A stretch of 64,000 nt of DNA from Saccharopolyspora erythraea (lineage in GTDB: Bacteria; Actinomycetota; Actinomycetes; Mycobacteriales; Pseudonocardiaceae). The notes beneath the pieces are model-generated. The model was not told the DNA's origin, searched no databases, and saw only the letters and a list, made by a program, of their open reading frames with translations. Every line of letters begins with the position of its first letter. The first letter of the stretch is position 1. Below are positions 19,777 to 29,014 of the stretch, piece by piece. The DNA lies in assembly GCF_018141105.1 (NCBI RefSeq), contig NZ_CP054839.1, positions 6,699,411 through 6,763,410 on the forward strand, written 5' to 3'. The translations under genes were made by a program, and so were the position numbers.

Positions 19777-20925
19777 CCGGCCGCGCGCCGCGACCAGCAG
19801 GCAGGTGAGCAGCGCGAGCACCGCGCTCGCGGTGAAGATCACCGGCGGGGTGGCGACACCCGTGAGCAGGTCGAACACGTAAGGCGCGCAGAAGCCGAGG
19901 TAGGCCAGCGCCCAGAACACCGCCGTCAGGCGGGCGAGCTGCGACGGCGGTGCGATGAGGCCGACCTCGGTCAGGCAGTAGGTCACCAGCATCCCGTAGC
20001 CGCCGCCCAGCAGGACGTCCGCGCACAGGGCCGTCCACGGCTCCTCCAGGACGATCGCCGGGACCGCCAGCGCGAGTCCCGCCGCCACCGCCCACAGCCC
20101 GGCCAACGCGGGCACGATGCGGTTGCGGGCCGCCAGCCGCCTGGCAAGCGGCTGGGTGAGGACTCCGCTGCCCGGCGTCAGCAGGGTCGCGACCCCGGCG
20201 TAGACGGTCTCCAAACCGGTCAGGCGGCCGTCGACCAGACCGGGGAGCACACCGAACCCGACCGACGGCGCGAGGAAGACCCACGGCGCGACCGGTACCA
20301 CCAGCCACCAGAAGCGCGGATCTCGCAATCCACTTCCGGACGAGGCAACCGACAGCGACTTCGGCCTGGTTTCGGGAGCGGCCGCGGCGGCCGTGAGCGC
20401 ACCGGCGCAAAGCACAAGGTGCGGCACGTAGGCGGTGACCATCGGGTGCGGTGCCCACTGCGCGATCAGGGCGGCGACCAGTCCGCTCACGCTGAACCCG
20501 GCGGACAGGAACAGGCCCGCTCGCCGTGCGCCGGTTCCCTCATCGACGACATCGCCCGCATAGGACAGTTCCTTCACCCAGGCGCTTCCCGCGGCCAGTG
20601 CGGCGCCGGTGCCGACACCGGTCAGCAGCCTGCCGACGGCGAGCCACGGAGTGGCGACCGCCCCCGCCATCAGCGCCGCAGTCCCGGCCACGCCGGCGGC
20701 GACCGCACCCAGCACGACGGGCTTACGACCGAACCGGTCGGCGGTCGGGCCGCCGAGCAGCAGCCCCGGCAGCAGCCCCACGACGTAGACGGCGAACAGG
20801 CTGGTCACCGTCGTGCTGGAGAGACCGAGATGAGTCCCGTAAGCACCCAGCAGCGACGAGAACTGGTTCGCTCCCCACCCGGCGGCGGTCAGAAGCAACG
20901 CCGCCCGAACCCAAGCACTTCTCAC
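19690..20925 (-). CDS. Major facilitator superfamily transporter
   Basis: A 411-residue protein with about twelve hydrophobic segments. The MFS loop 2–3 motif appears as GGPTADRFGRKPVVLG and an internal repeat begins after a central loop (PETRPKSLSVASSGSG). The substrate is not recognisable. The last ~30 residues are hydrophilic and rich in Arg/Asp and are encoded opposite the end of the LysE gene. The GTG at 20925 is the best start (RSAWVRAALLLTAAGWG begins the first membrane helix). An 810-bp gap separates it from the divergent LysR gene. Confidence 0.88.
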   Translation of the reverse strand: MRSAWVRAALLLTAAGWGANQFSSLLGAYGTHLGLSSTTVTSLFAVYVVGLLPGLLLGGPTADRFGRKPVVLGAVAAGVAGTAALMAGAVATPWLAVGRLLTGVGTGAALAAGSAWVKELSYAGDVVDEGTGARRAGLFLSAGFSVSGLVAALIAQWAPHPMVTAYVPHLVLCAGALTAAAAAPETRPKSLSVASSGSGLRDPRFWWLVVPVAPWVFLAPSVGFGVLPGLVDGRLTGLETVYAGVATLLTPGSGVLTQPLARRLAARNRIVPALAGLWAVAAGLALAVPAIVLEEPWTALCADVLLGGGYGMLVTYCLTEVGLIAPPSQLARLTAVFWALAYLGFCAPYVFDLLTGVATPPVIFTASAVLALLTCLLVAARGRSARDEPDRDRQERRGTDHVERLGDPRVP

Positions 20926-21735
20926 GTATCCACTTCTAGACGGTGAGGGGTCGGGCGCACACCGCCCCTTCAGGAAGCGTGAACGCCGATACCGCCACCG
21001 GCTGATCACGTGTTAGCCGGGACCACATCGCTCAGTCACAGCCGGCACACCGGTCGCCACACCAGCGGCGCCCAGGCTGGCCACCGCCACGCGACCGACC
21101 TCCCGCGACCGGGCCGACCAGAGCACATAACCGAGCGCCGAACGCCCGCCGAACGAGCGACGGCCGAGCGCCCGCCGACAGATCCGTCACCTTGCTCCCA
21201 CCACCCGAGCTCGCACCACCCGAGCGAGCGGCCACGACCGACCGCCGGCCGACTGGGCCACCCACTCCATCCGGTCGGAACCGCCACTGGTCGCCCCGGT
21301 CAGGACCGCCGCCAGTCGCCCGGTCCACCACCAGACCAACCATCGGTCCATCAACAGCGGAACGCCGCGCTGAACCACCCCACCATCCACGACCGACCGC
21401 CTACCCGGGCCGCCCACAGCCACACCGACGGCCCCGGCCGCAAATCGGCCTCCGACCCAACGCCAGCCAGCCTCCAAACCGAACGCCGACCCACGACCGA
21501 CCGCCTACCTGACGGCCCGGCCGCGCCGCATGCTCACCTCCCCACCACCGACCGCCGCACACCCGCCAAGCCCGAACGCCGCACCCACCTAAGCCCACCA
21601 GCCGAAGTTCCCGCGTCGCCGCGGTGGCCAGACGCTGCCGCCCCTGGCCACCCCGCTGAAAACCTCATCCGGCCGCCCTGTTCCGCCGCGCACATCCGCG
21701 TACACGTGCGGGTTTCGCGCGTTACGCTCCGCGAG
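20926..21735. repeat. Low-complexity intergenic region with repeated GACCGACCGCC motif
   Basis: No gene is recognisable between the divergent MFS and LysR genes. The plus strand is C/A/G-rich and T-poor. The motif CCACGACCGACCGCC occurs at about 21234, 21389 and 21490, with a CCACCACCGACCGCC variant near 21542, among many shorter CCGCCGA and CGGCC repeats. One plus-strand frame stays open into the LysR gene but encodes Pro/Arg/Thr/His-rich low-complexity sequence and is unlikely to be translated. Confidence 0.5.
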
Positions 21736-22689
21736 GTGGACCTGCGTCGGCTGACCTCCTTCGTCGCGGTGGCCGAGGAAGGCCACTTCGGGCGGGCCGC
21801 CGCACGGTTGTTCCTCTCACCGGCCGCCGTCACCGCGCACGTCAAGCAACTCGAACGCGAGCTCGGCGTGACCCTGCTCGATCGCACGCCGGTGCGACCG
21901 ACGGCCGCGGGGGAGCGCCTGCTCAGGCACGCGCGGGTACTGATCGACACCGCCAACGCGGCGTCGGCCGAGCTCGCCGACGCTCCCGTGGACGACCTGC
22001 CGCTGCGGGTCGGGATCATGGGCCATGGTTCGGCCGAGCTGACTCCCGCCTCGTTGCAGGCGTTCCGGCGGGCACGCCCGGAGGTTCGGCTGGCGTTGTC
22101 GACGCTGGACTTCACCGAGGGCGTTTCGGCGCTGCTGGAGCGCCGGGTCGACGTGGCTTTCGTGCGGCCCGCACCGGTCGACGAACGCATCGCCGTCGAC
22201 GTCCTGACCACCGAGCAGCGCATCGTCGTCGTCCCGAGCGCCTGGCAGGTCGCCGACGCCCCCGGAGTCCGCCTGCGCGACGTGCTGGAGCTGCCCTACT
22301 TCAGCCTCCCCGACCGCACTCCCCGGTCGTTCACCGACTACCTCTACTTCGCGTCCTCACGTGGTGGCGAGCAACCGCGGCGGAGCAGCGACCACGCGCT
22401 GACGCCGCAGGACGTGCTGATGAACGCCGCGCTCGGTCGCGGTGCCGGGTCGGCCCTGCTCTCGTTCACCCGCTACTACTCGTGGCCGGGCACGACGTTC
22501 GTGCCGGTGGCCGACGCGCCGTGGGAGCAGAGCGTGCTCGCCACTCGCGCGGATGACCGCCGTCCGGATGTCCTCCTGCTGCGCAACATCGCGACGAAGC
22601 TCGCGCGCGAACTCGGACCACGTCTTCGGCTCTCACCTCCCTCCGGTGCATCCACCCGACACGGCGCTGTCCCCACGGACACGCACTGA
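21736..22689 (+). CDS. LysR-family transcriptional regulator
   Basis: The protein has 317 residues from the GTG at 21736. Residues 1–60 form the LysR winged helix (DLRRLTSFVAVAEEGHFGRA, then AAVTAHVKQLERELGVTLLD). A substrate-binding domain follows (LRVGIMGHGSAELTP onward). The frame is open for 242 more codons upstream, but that sequence is low-complexity and the HTH normally begins at the N-terminus, so GTG 21736 is chosen. It probably regulates the divergent MFS gene or itself; no T-N11-A box was convincing. The gene ends 87 bp before a 38-bp palindrome. Confidence 0.92.
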   Translation: MDLRRLTSFVAVAEEGHFGRAAARLFLSPAAVTAHVKQLERELGVTLLDRTPVRPTAAGERLLRHARVLIDTANAASAELADAPVDDLPLRVGIMGHGSAELTPASLQAFRRARPEVRLALSTLDFTEGVSALLERRVDVAFVRPAPVDERIAVDVLTTEQRIVVVPSAWQVADAPGVRLRDVLELPYFSLPDRTPRSFTDYLYFASSRGGEQPRRSSDHALTPQDVLMNAALGRGAGSALLSFTRYYSWPGTTFVPVADAPWEQSVLATRADDRRPDVLLLRNIATKLARELGPRLRLSPPSGASTRHGAVPTDTH

Positions 22690-22776
22690 CTCCGCCAGCC
22701 AGTCGACCGGCAACCCGACTCGCAGCTCCGACTGAGCCGCGGTTCAGGTAGTTCCCCCAGCGGGCACAGCCCTGAA

Positions 22777-22814
22777 CGGTCGGGCCGCGGTTCGCGCGAA
22801 CCGCGGCCCGACCG
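22777..22814. terminator. 38-bp perfect palindrome, bidirectional terminator candidate
   Basis: The 19-nt arm CGGTCGGGCCGCGGTTCGC at 22777–22795 is followed immediately by its exact reverse complement to 22814, with no loop. It lies between the converging LysR gene (ending 22689) and protease gene (ending 23141). There is no T-tract. Long GC hairpins without U-tracts are used as terminators in actinomycetes; a binding site for a dimeric protein is the alternative. Confidence 0.65.
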
Positions 22815-23140
22815 GCAAGCCCGTTCTCCGCCCTGTGCGCAAGCCACCCAGGACTCGGGTCCGGAAACCGGAACCGGAGACCGAAACACGTCCCCAGCCA
22901 CCCACTCCCGGCAAACCCGCACGGACGCGGAGTCACAGGCTCAGTCCGGGAACCCACCACCCCGAAGGACGAGAAGTCCGTCGGGACGCGGAATTCCCGG
23001 CTCGGCCGACCGATCCCCCAGTCGGCGCGGCGCCCCAGCAACCGCACCGACCACCGGTCGGCCTCCGGCCCCAGCCGCTCCCACCCGGCCCGGGCCGGTC
23101 AACGCCGCCGGGCGGCCTCGGCCCCCGGCGCGACCTGGCC
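22815..23140. other. Intergenic, no gene seen
   Basis: These 326 bp lie between the palindrome and the protease stop. They are C/G-rich with frames open in several phases but no start site or recognisable product. I see no repeat longer than about 8 bp. Confidence 0.5.
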
Positions 23141-23950
23141 TCAGGTACCCAGTTGAGCCTGGATGTCGTCGTGGAAAGCCGCGATGCGCGTGTAGACGCC
23201 GGGACTTTCCGGACGTGCGCACCCGTCCCCCCACGAGACGAGCCCGATGAGCCGGTCACCGGCCACCAGCGGTCCGCCGGAGTCGCCCTGGCAGGCGTCG
23301 ACCCCGCCCCCTGGCACACCCGCGCAGGCCATGCTGTCGGCCTTGTACTGCTCCTTGTACGCCTTGGTGCACTCCTGGTCGGCGAGGACCTGCAGTTCGC
23401 CCATGCGCAGCTCGTTCGAGCTCTGCCCGTTCTCGGCCGTCTTCCCCCAGCCCAGCACCATGCTCGGGGTGCCAGGTTGGTAGAGCGCGGTGTCCTGCCC
23501 GGAGGCCACCGGCAGCGGTGGCTGCGGCAGCTGCTGGTCCAGCGTCAGCACCGCCACGTCCGAACCGCTGTTCGCGTCCTGGTACTTCGGGTGCACCCAG
23601 ATGCCGGTGACCCTGGCGACCGTGCCGTCCTTGCCGTCCAGCCGCTCCCGGCCGGCCACGACCTGCACATTCTCCGGTTTCTCCCCCAGGACGCAGTGGC
23701 CCGCGGTGACGACCTTGTCCGGTGCCCCGATGGCACCGCCGCAGAGCTGGTTGCCCTGCGCGTCGGTCAGGTAGACCATCCACGGGTGCTGGGCGATGCT
23801 CGCGGGCTGCCCGCCCACGATCGGCGGCGCCTGCAGTACGGGCGGACCGGTCGCCAGCCCGCCCGCCGCCGGGGTCAACAGGGCCGACGAGAGCGCCACC
23901 GCACCGGCCACCCCCAGGAAAGGCCACGTTCGACGCGACATCCGTGCCAT
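23141..23950 (-). CDS. Secreted trypsin-like serine protease
   Basis: A 269-residue S1 protease. A Sec signal (RRTWPFLGVAGAVALSSALL) precedes a short propeptide and the activation site IVGG at 44–47. The triad is His85 (TAGHC), Asp131 (GSDVAVLTL) and Ser224 (CQGDSGGP). Family Cys pairs and the C-terminal PGVYTRIAAF helix are intact, so it should be active after cleavage. The ATG at 23950 is preceded by GGAGGGAGGAG. No inhibitor or partner gene is adjacent. The gene is monocistronic, with the 38-bp palindrome downstream. Confidence 0.95.
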   Translation of the reverse strand: MARMSRRTWPFLGVAGAVALSSALLTPAAGGLATGPPVLQAPPIVGGQPASIAQHPWMVYLTDAQGNQLCGGAIGAPDKVVTAGHCVLGEKPENVQVVAGRERLDGKDGTVARVTGIWVHPKYQDANSGSDVAVLTLDQQLPQPPLPVASGQDTALYQPGTPSMVLGWGKTAENGQSSNELRMGELQVLADQECTKAYKEQYKADSMACAGVPGGGVDACQGDSGGPLVAGDRLIGLVSWGDGCARPESPGVYTRIAAFHDDIQAQLGT

Positions 23951-24237
23951 CTCGCTGATCTCCTCCCTCCGGAGCGCTGGGCACGGCCCGCACGACCGCC
24001 CGTCTCCGGCTCGACAAAGTGTCCATTAGAGAGAGGAACGAAGCTTGATCCTGATTCACCGCAACCGGAAGTTAGCACCCGATCAGGTGAAGGTCAGGCA
24101 ACAAGATCACCCACGCGAGCGACAGGTCCACTTTGGACATGTGCCGGACGCGCGAGGTCCGCGCGGCGACTCCCGTGCTCCCGCGACCGAAGGAATCGGT
24201 TACAGCGCAAGGAAACCCTCCGCACCGCGCCACACGC

Positions 24238-25149
24238 TCAGTAGCCCGCCGCGACGTCGACGACGCCCAGCAACGGCTCGCCCGCGAGGTGGCGTCGCAC
24301 GTTCTCCTCCACCCTGCGCGCCAAAGCCGGAACGAGCAAGGACTTCGGGTTGGCGGTGTGCGGGGAAACGAGCGCGCGGGGCTCGCTGAGGAGCGGGTGG
24401 CCGTCGGGCAGCGGCTCCGGGTCCGTGACGTCGAGCGCGGCCCCGCCGATGCGCCCCTCCGCCAGCGCCGCCACCAGCGCGTCGGTGTCGACCAGCGAGC
24501 CGCGGGCCACGTTGACCAGCCAGGCGCCGGACTTCATCACGGCCAGCGCCTCGGCGTCGACCAGCTTGGCGGTCTGCGCGGTGGCGGGCGCGGCCACCAC
24601 GACGAAATCCGACGCCGACAGCAGCTCCCGCACGCCGTCGGCGTCCTCGGACGGCCACGTCCGCTCCGCGCCGTCGACCGGTCGCCCGGACCGGTTCACC
24701 GCCAGGATCCGCACCCCGAACGGCTTCAGCAACCCGATCAGGGCGCGGCCGATCCCGCCCGCGCCCAGGATGCCCACCGTCGCCCCGAACAGCGACCGGA
24801 TGCCATCCGGCGGCGCCCAGCGGTCCGCCCGCGCCATGGTGTGCAGCTGCCGGAACCCGGCGAGCATCATCGCCAGGGTGTGCTCGGCCACCGTCTCGGC
24901 GTAGACCCCCGCGGCGGAGGTGAACCGCACGCCCTCGCGCAGCACGCCGCCGGCGAACCAGGTCTCCACGCCCGCTGCCGGGAGCTGCACCCACTCCATG
25001 CCCTCGTGGAAGAGCTCGTGGAACCGCTCGGGCCCCGCGCCGTACCAGACCAGCGCCGACGCCTCCTCGGCCGAACTCGGTTCGGCTCCGCCGGCGCGCA
25101 CCGCCGCTTCCAGCTCCGGCTGCGCGACCGGTCCGACGTGGATCTTCAC
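24238..25149 (-). CDS. D-isomer-specific 2-hydroxyacid dehydrogenase
   Basis: A 303-residue NAD(P)-dependent reductase of the D-2-hydroxyacid dehydrogenase family. The nucleotide-binding motif is VGILGAGGIGRALIGLLKPFG, followed by VNVARGSLVDTDALVAAL and GAALDVTDPEPLPDGHPL; the catalytic His is in LVSPHTAN. It resembles glyoxylate/hydroxypyruvate reductase-type members, but substrate cannot be assigned. It lies 63 bp behind the KDPG aldolase gene in the same direction, so it may reduce a 2-keto acid produced in that pathway. A GTG or longer start is not needed; the ATG at 25149 fits the first β-strand (KIHVGPVAQPEL). Confidence 0.9.
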   Translation of the reverse strand: MKIHVGPVAQPELEAAVRAGGAEPSSAEEASALVWYGAGPERFHELFHEGMEWVQLPAAGVETWFAGGVLREGVRFTSAAGVYAETVAEHTLAMMLAGFRQLHTMARADRWAPPDGIRSLFGATVGILGAGGIGRALIGLLKPFGVRILAVNRSGRPVDGAERTWPSEDADGVRELLSASDFVVVAAPATAQTAKLVDAEALAVMKSGAWLVNVARGSLVDTDALVAALAEGRIGGAALDVTDPEPLPDGHPLLSEPRALVSPHTANPKSLLVPALARRVEENVRRHLAGEPLLGVVDVAAGY

Positions 25150-25212
25150 CTGAACTCCTGCCGTAGTGCTACGAACACGTGCGGGTCGCGGGCCTCTGTT
25201 TCCGAGGCGGAT

Positions 25213-25800
25213 TCACGACCTTCTGATGAGCTCCGCCAGCGCGGGCAACTGCTCGGGATCCTCCAACGCCGACCCGACGGCGACCACCGACGCCCCCGCA
25301 GCCAGGAAGTCCGGCGCGTTGTGCGCGTTCATCCCTCCCGTGGCCGCGAAGTGCATACCGGGGAACGGGCCGCCCATGGCGGCGAACCAACCGGTGCCGA
25401 GCACGGCGGCGGGAAATGCTTTCACCCAGGTCAGGCCGAGTTTGCGGGCGTGCTGCACCTCGCTGGGCGTGGCGACGCCGGGCAGGTGCGGCAGCTCGCT
25501 CGCGCGCACCAGCTCGGGGTCCAGCCCCGGTGCCACGGTGAACGCGGCGCCCAGGTCGGTCGCCGTGCGCAGCTGTTCGACGCCGACCACGGTGCCCGCG
25601 CCGACCGGTCTGCCGCGGCGCGCGCCCGCCTCGATCGCCGCGCGCAGCGACGGCTCGGCCTCCGGTGTCTCGATGGGCACCTCGACGGCGTCGATGCCCA
25701 GGTCCCAGGCGCGCTCGGCGAGCATCGCGGTGCGCTCGGGGTCCATGCCGCGCAGGATCGCCATGACCCCGCAGGAGAACAGGTCGTCGAAGAAGGTCAT
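25213..25800 (-). CDS. eda: 2-dehydro-3-deoxyphosphogluconate (KDPG/KHG) aldolase
   Basis: The 195-residue protein has the class I KDPG aldolase pattern: GVMAILRGMD (Arg17), EVPIET with catalytic-site Glu40, GAGTVVGVEQL, and the Schiff-base Lys127 in WVKAFPAAVLGTGWFAAM. It cleaves KDPG to pyruvate and glyceraldehyde-3-phosphate. Its ATG overlaps the kinase stop as ATGA, so kinase and aldolase are translationally coupled. The pair phosphorylates and then cleaves a 2-keto-3-deoxy sugar acid (KDG branch of the Entner–Doudoroff route or uronate catabolism). Confidence 0.94.
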   Translation of the reverse strand: MTFFDDLFSCGVMAILRGMDPERTAMLAERAWDLGIDAVEVPIETPEAEPSLRAAIEAGARRGRPVGAGTVVGVEQLRTATDLGAAFTVAPGLDPELVRASELPHLPGVATPSEVQHARKLGLTWVKAFPAAVLGTGWFAAMGGPFPGMHFAATGGMNAHNAPDFLAAGASVVAVGSALEDPEQLPALAELIRRS

Positions 25801-26759
25801 AAGCTCCCACCGAACCGCAGTGCGTTCCACGTGCTCTCGTCGCAGTCGAGCCATCCGGCCAGCACGTCGGCCGTCGGCAGCGCGGTGTGGTCCTCCGTGC
25901 TGAGCAGGCTGTGCGCGGCGAGCAGGTGGCCCAGGCGCAGGCAGCGGACCCCGCTCTCCCCTCGCAGCACACCGGACAGGTAGCCGGCGGCGAAGGCGTC
26001 GCCCGCGCCGACCGGCTCCACGACGCGCACCTCCGGCGCGGTGACGACGGCAGGCCGCGCGCCGAACGCGGTGGCGTCGTTGGCGGCGTCCTTGACCACC
26101 AGCGTCGCCGGACCGTCGAGGACCGCGCGGACGTCGTCGGCCGTCTTCGCTCCCCACAGCGTGCCCGCCTCGTCCAGGCCGACGAAGACGATGTCGGCGA
26201 GCTGCGCGAGCTCCCGCAGCCGGGGCCCGGCGGCTTCGGCCGGCCACAGCGCCGGGCGGTAGTTGACGTCGAAGGAGATCTTCGACCTGCGCGGACCGGT
26301 CAGCAGATGCGTGATCAGACGGTCGCATCCCGGCGAGAGAGCGGGCGTGATCCCGCTGATGTGCAGCAGTTCCGCGTCAGCGGCGCCGCCGAGGAACCGC
26401 TCGTCCATTGTGGATGCGGCGGAACCCGTGCGGTAGTAGTACACCGTCGTGCCGCCGGGCGCGGGGTCCTTGAAGTACACGCCGGTCGGTGCGGTGGAAT
26501 GGGTCTCGACGAGCGAGGTGTCGACCCCGGCCGCACCGATGGTCGCGACCAGTCGGCGGCCCAGGGGGTCGGCGCCGACCCGGCTCGCCCAGGCCACCCG
26601 GTGCCCCAGCGCGGCCAGGTGGACGGCCACATTGGACTCCGCACCACCCGTGGCCAGCGTGAACGACGTGGCGGTCTCCAGCCCGACCGGCTCGGCCGGG
26701 GCGATCAGCGACATCGTCTCGCCCAGGCACAGCACTTCATGTCCAGCGCGCGTGGTCAA
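25797..26759 (-). CDS. kdgK: 2-keto-3-deoxygluconate kinase (PfkB family)
   Basis: The protein has 320 residues from a TTG at 26759, chosen because GAGGAGG lies 6 nt upstream; the longer frame to 26843 has no such site. Ribokinase-family features are clear: TGGAESNVAVHLAALGH near the start, the mid-domain ISFDVNYRPALWP typical of KdgK, and the catalytic VEPVGAGDAFAAGYLSG near the C-terminus. It phosphorylates KDG to KDPG for the coupled aldolase. The sugar acid could also be a related galactonate derivative. The gene is divergent from the PEBP gene, with 163 bp between starts. Confidence 0.92.
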   Translation of the reverse strand: MTTRAGHEVLCLGETMSLIAPAEPVGLETATSFTLATGGAESNVAVHLAALGHRVAWASRVGADPLGRRLVATIGAAGVDTSLVETHSTAPTGVYFKDPAPGGTTVYYYRTGSAASTMDERFLGGAADAELLHISGITPALSPGCDRLITHLLTGPRRSKISFDVNYRPALWPAEAAGPRLRELAQLADIVFVGLDEAGTLWGAKTADDVRAVLDGPATLVVKDAANDATAFGARPAVVTAPEVRVVEPVGAGDAFAAGYLSGVLRGESGVRCLRLGHLLAAHSLLSTEDHTALPTADVLAGWLDCDESTWNALRFGGSL

Positions 26760-26922
26760 GTCGGACCTCCTCGGGACGCAGACTAACGACCAGCCACTGC
26801 GAAAAACACACTGGACTTGCAGCATGTGCACAACGTCGGCCACGACACATCCACGCGGCCGCCCAACTAGGCTGGTCGGCGAGTGATCAAAGCCCCTACT
26901 CCGACGCTGAGGAGGAAGCTCG

Positions 26923-27468
26923 ATGAGCCTGGAGCGCCCGATCGACCCGGACCCCTACTCGCTGCTGCCCGAGGTCCCGTCGTTCACCGTGACGTCCGAC
27001 GACGTGACCGACGGCAGCCCGATGGCCCTGGACCACGCCTTCGACGGCATGGGAGCGGGCGGGCAGAACCGGTCGCCGCACCTGCGGTGGGAGGGGTTCC
27101 CGGAGAACACCAAGAGCTTCGTGGTCACCTGCTTCGACCCCGACGCGCCCATCCCCGGCGGTTTCTGGCACTGGGGCCTGGTCGACATCCCGGCCTCGGT
27201 GACCGAGCTGCCTGCCGACGCGGGCAGCCGCGACGGCCGGAGCGTGCCGGAGGGAGCCTTCCACGTGGCCAACGACATGGGTGAGCACGCCTACGGCGGC
27301 GCCGCGCCGCCGCCCGGTGACCGCCCGCACCGGTACTACTTCGCGGTGCACGCGGTGGACACCGAGAAGCTCGGCGTGGACGGCACCGCGAGCCTGGCCG
27401 TGGTCAACTTCAACCTGGCCTTCCACAGCCTCGCGCGGGCGATCATCACGCCGACCTACGCCCACTGA
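26923..27468 (+). CDS. YbhB/YbcL-type PEBP family protein
   Basis: A 181-residue phosphatidylethanolamine-binding-protein fold. The ligand-pocket signatures are [20 protein letters not shown] and the later [15 protein letters not shown]. Bacterial members have poorly known roles; some inhibit proteases or kinases. The ATG at 26923 has GAGGAAG upstream. The gene is monocistronic, transcribed away from the KDG kinase operon, and followed by 186 bp before the VanZ gene. Confidence 0.94.
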   Translation: MSLERPIDPDPYSLLPEVPSFTVTSDDVTDGSPMALDHAFDGMGAGGQNRSPHLRWEGFPENTKSFVVTCFDPDAPIPGGFWHWGLVDIPASVTELPADAGSRDGRSVPEGAFHVANDMGEHAYGGAAPPPGDRPHRYYFAVHAVDTEKLGVDGTASLAVVNFNLAFHSLARAIITPTYAH

Positions 27469-27654
27469 CGACTCCCCGGATTTCACCCGGAAGAGCTGAA
27501 TCCGGCTGCTGGAAGCGGCTTTCCGGACGCTGACCGAATCCAGCCCGGGTGCTCGTGCCTCTTTCCAGGAGGCGACGCACTTCCCGGCAGCCGCATCGGT
27601 GCCGACCGAACTGCGTTCGCGGTCCAGGAACACCGTCGGCTCCGGGAGGTACGG

Positions 27655-28995
27655 GTGAACGTCCAGGTGGTGCCCGCCGCCACCGCCGCGGTGCTCGCCG
27701 CGGCCGTGGCGGCCCTGCTGCTGGTGCCCTTCGCGGCTCGCGAGCACCGGCTGCGCGGCGAGCTGCGTCCCCGCACCCTCGCACTGCGGTTCGGCACGCT
27801 GCTGTACGTGTTGGGCCTGGCCGCGTACGTGCTGCTCCCGCTGCCCGCAGACGGCGCGTGCGTGGCCATGGACCCGCAGTTGCGGCCGCTGGCCGGGGTC
27901 GCGGAGCGCGGCGCGGACGGCGCGGCGCAGTTCGCTCTCAACGTCGCGCTGTTCGTACCGCTGGGCGTGCTTATCCGGCGACGCGTGCCCGTGGCCGCGC
28001 TCACCGGCGCGTCCGTGTCCCTGGCGGTCGAGCTGACGCAGCTCACCGGGGTGTGGTTCCTCCTCCCCTGTCCGTACCGCCTGTTCGACGTCGACGACCT
28101 GCTCGCGAACACGGGTGGAGCCGTGGCCGGCTGTCTGCTCGCCCGGGTGACCGCCGGTGGGCGCCGTGGCGCGGCCATGCCGACGGGACGTCGCGGTCTC
28201 GCCCTTCCCGCGCAGCGCTCCTGGCAGTTACCGAACGCACTGTCCGCACTGAACGGGGTCGCGTACGCGGGAGCCGTGGCCGGCCGCGCGGTGACGTTGC
28301 CGAAGCCTGAGCGGGCAGCGACTCCTTTGCCCCTGCTCGATTGCGGCCCCGATACTTGCTTTGCACCACAACCGGTCACCGGTGCACCACGCGCGGGCCG
28401 GGCCGGGCCCGCGCAAAGGGATGCACCATCCCCTCCCCGCCTGCCGACCTGCGCGCCTCGCCCGGTCACCGCCTACCGGCGGCTGCTGGGCATGTGCTGC
28501 GACCTCCTGCTGCTGTGGTGGCTCGGAACAGCGTTGCGCGGAGCGATCGTGATCGGCGCCGACCTCACCGACCACGCGGTGTCGCCGGTCACCGGCAAGT
28601 GGCTGGAAGCCGCGGTGCTGTGGTGCGCGCCCGCGCTCGCCGTGCTCGGCGTCACCCTCGCGTACCGGGGTACCAGCCCCGGCCAGCACGTCGTGCTCCT
28701 GCGCACGCTCGCGCGGGACGGAAGCCCGCCGAGCGCGGCGGCGACCGCGCGCAGGTGGGCAGCGGGAACCGGAGGTCTCGCGGCGGTACAGGCCCTCGCG
28801 GCGCTGATGGACGCGTGGGGACTCGCGGACTGGTCGGGGCCGGCGGGACCACTGTCGGCAGCCTGGTGCGCGGCCCACGCACGTGGTGTGGCCGGAACCC
28901 CCGCCGAGCGGGGAATCAGCATGCGGCTCGCCGGGTTGTACGTGAGCGACGCCCGGAGCGCCCCGAGCGGGAGCTCCACGTCACCGACACCGACA
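27655..28995 (+). CDS. VanZ–RDD family membrane protein (3' end not delimited by an in-frame stop)
   Basis: From the GTG at 27655 (GGGAGG upstream) come about 165 residues with four membrane segments and the VanZ pattern (LLYVLGLAAYVLLPL, NVALFVPLGVLIRR, VELTQLTGVWF, FDVDDLLANTGGAVAG). After a low-complexity linker there is an RDD-type domain (YRRLLGMCCDLLLLWWLGTA, then TLAYRGTSPGQHVVLLRTLA) ending around RLAGLYVSDARS near 28960. No stop follows in this frame; it stays open through the whole mycothione reductase gene to 30468. A TGA at 28998–29000 is in another frame. I end the feature at the last plausible residue; a frameshift near 28960–29000 or a sequence error is likely. Function is unknown. 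Confidence 0.7.
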
Positions 28996-29014
28996 CCTGA
29001 TGCAGGATGGACAC

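Noticed and set aside
21010-21735. N-terminal extension of the LysR protein by 242 residues
   Set aside because: LysR proteins begin with the winged helix; the extension is Pro/Thr/His/Arg-rich low-complexity sequence from a repetitive intergenic region.
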